From positions 1 to 7,046 of the forward strand of contig JARBTU010000117.1 in the NCBI GenBank assembly GCA_029240015.1: a DNA stretch of 7,046 nucleotides, given 5' to 3'. The notes below the pieces were generated by a model. It made no database searches. It worked only from the letters and a program-made list of their open reading frames with translations, and had not been told where the DNA came from. Below are positions 6,325-7,046 of the stretch, one piece after another. Each line of letters opens with the position of its first letter. Positions within the stretch are counted from its first letter, which is position 1. The stretch comes from Oscillospiraceae bacterium. GTDB taxonomy: Bacteria > Bacillota > Clostridia > Oscillospirales > Ruminococcaceae. Made by a program: the position numbers and the translations under genes.

Positions 6325-7046
6325 TTATCGGTTATCCCACCATTTCTTACCGATAATCCGCATCCTGTAGCAGTTCATAACGTTGACTTTCAAGCGATTC
6401 ATCAGCTTGTGATTGGCTGTTCCGCCTGCGATGCTTCCAACAACCGGCAAAAGCTGTAACATTTTCGCGATATCCAAATAATCCCGATACTCCATCTGGA
6501 ACTTCTCCCAGTCTACCGGCGGGTGATAAGACTTATCCCAGTCTTCCAGCATGCGGAACACGTCAAGGCGATGTTCCCTGCTGGAAAAGGCAAGCTGGAA
6601 AATATAAAGCAGAAACAATCGCTCGTTTTGATCGTCAGTGTCGTAACCGTATAGTTTTGCGCTATCGAACAGGAACTTTATTTTAACGCTCATCAGCGCC
6701 GGAAGGTCGGCAAGTCCCAGCAGAACACCGCCTGCTCCGAATCCGATTCCTTGCGTAACAGCCGTTTTCATATAAATTTGAAACCGCTCCTGCACCAAAA
6801 AGTCCCGCTCCGCAAGTGAAAGTCCGGAGGTGTCTTCTTTAATTGTCAGTAATTCTGAACCAAACAGAATTGTTTTTGTCATTTTTTCGACTGTTGTAGT
6901 CATGGTGTCCTGCATTTTCTGAGGTACAAGCTTTTGGGTTTTATTTTGAATGCTTTTTGAAGCGCGTTCAAATATTCCAGCGCTTTTAAAGATATCTTCG
7001 TGCCAGCGATTTAATTCTTTGTCAACATGCTTTTGGTATAGATTCA
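6325..7046 (-). CDS. EcsC-family protein, 5' partial
   Basis: The frame is open from the right window edge to a TAA at 6327-6325, giving about 240 residues. An ATG at 6915 would give 196 residues, but the preceding residues (WHEDIFKSAGIFERASKSIQNKTQKLVPQKM) look like the N-terminal part of EcsC-family proteins: amphipathic, 'xxIQNKxxxLVPxK' before a threonine-rich stretch. The real start is therefore probably beyond the window. The body has the glycine-rich hydrophobic segment TQGIGFGAGGVLLGLADLPALM, split here as TQGIGFGAGG and VLLGLADLPALM. It is followed by FLFDSAKLYGYD, a REHRLDVFRMLEDWDKSYHPP region and a second small/hydrophobic segment near LLPVVGSIAGGTANHKLMNR, the usual EcsC C-terminal hallmark. 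The family is named after the third gene of Bacillus ecsABC; its biochemical function is not established, and no ecsA/ecsB partner is seen here. Assignment is by remembered family pattern. Confidence 0.8.
   Translation of the reverse strand, partial: NLYQKHVDKELNRWHEDIFKSAGIFERASKSIQNKTQKLVPQKMQDTMTTTVEKMTKTILFGSELLTIKEDTSGLSLAERDFLVQERFQIYMKTAVTQGIGFGAGGVLLGLADLPALMSVKIKFLFDSAKLYGYDTDDQNERLFLLYIFQLAFSSREHRLDVFRMLEDWDKSYHPPVDWEKFQMEYRDYLDIAKMLQLLPVVGSIAGGTANHKLMNRLKVNVMNCYRMRIIGKKWWDNR

Overview
The window looks like a piece of a Bacillota chromosome, most likely from a Clostridia-type Gram-positive. The signs are a moderately AT-rich composition, strong purine-rich ribosome binding sites (AGGAGG, GGAGGG), a surface protein with choline-binding-type cell-wall repeats, an EcsC-family protein and Gram-positive-style two-component/ABC gene clustering. 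The species cannot be named from the sequence. No tRNA, rRNA, CRISPR array, transposase or integrase is visible.

Layout, left to right. (1) Bases 2-829, plus strand: the C-terminal 275 residues of a secreted, modular surface protein (end of a LamG/concanavalin-like domain, a Big2 Ig-like domain, six 20-residue cell-wall-binding repeats). Its N-terminus is outside the window. (2) A strong hairpin at 840-879 separates it from a convergent minus-strand cluster. (3) Read on the minus strand from right to left, that cluster is: an OmpR-family response regulator (6131-5457), a membrane sensor histidine kinase (5447-4182), a 136-base gap with a promoter and four 11-base-spaced direct repeats, an ABC ATPase (4045-3287), and an overlapping 775-residue FtsX-type permease (3293-966). 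(4) A 44-base perfect palindrome at 6231-6274, probably a terminator, isolates this cluster from the last gene, a 5'-truncated EcsC-family protein (minus strand, 7046-6325).

How the genes probably work together: the kinase has a roughly 100-residue extracytoplasmic sensing region and passes a phosphate to the regulator. The regulator would bind the TTAAGGATT direct repeats just upstream of the transporter promoter and switch on the ATPase-permease pair. The transporter is of the MacB/LolCDE/FtsX mechanotransmission type, which commonly exports or removes peptides, antibiotics or lipids from the envelope; the actual signal and substrate cannot be read from the sequence. The components belong to known families. 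The best new lead is the well-defined candidate operator between kinase and transporter genes.
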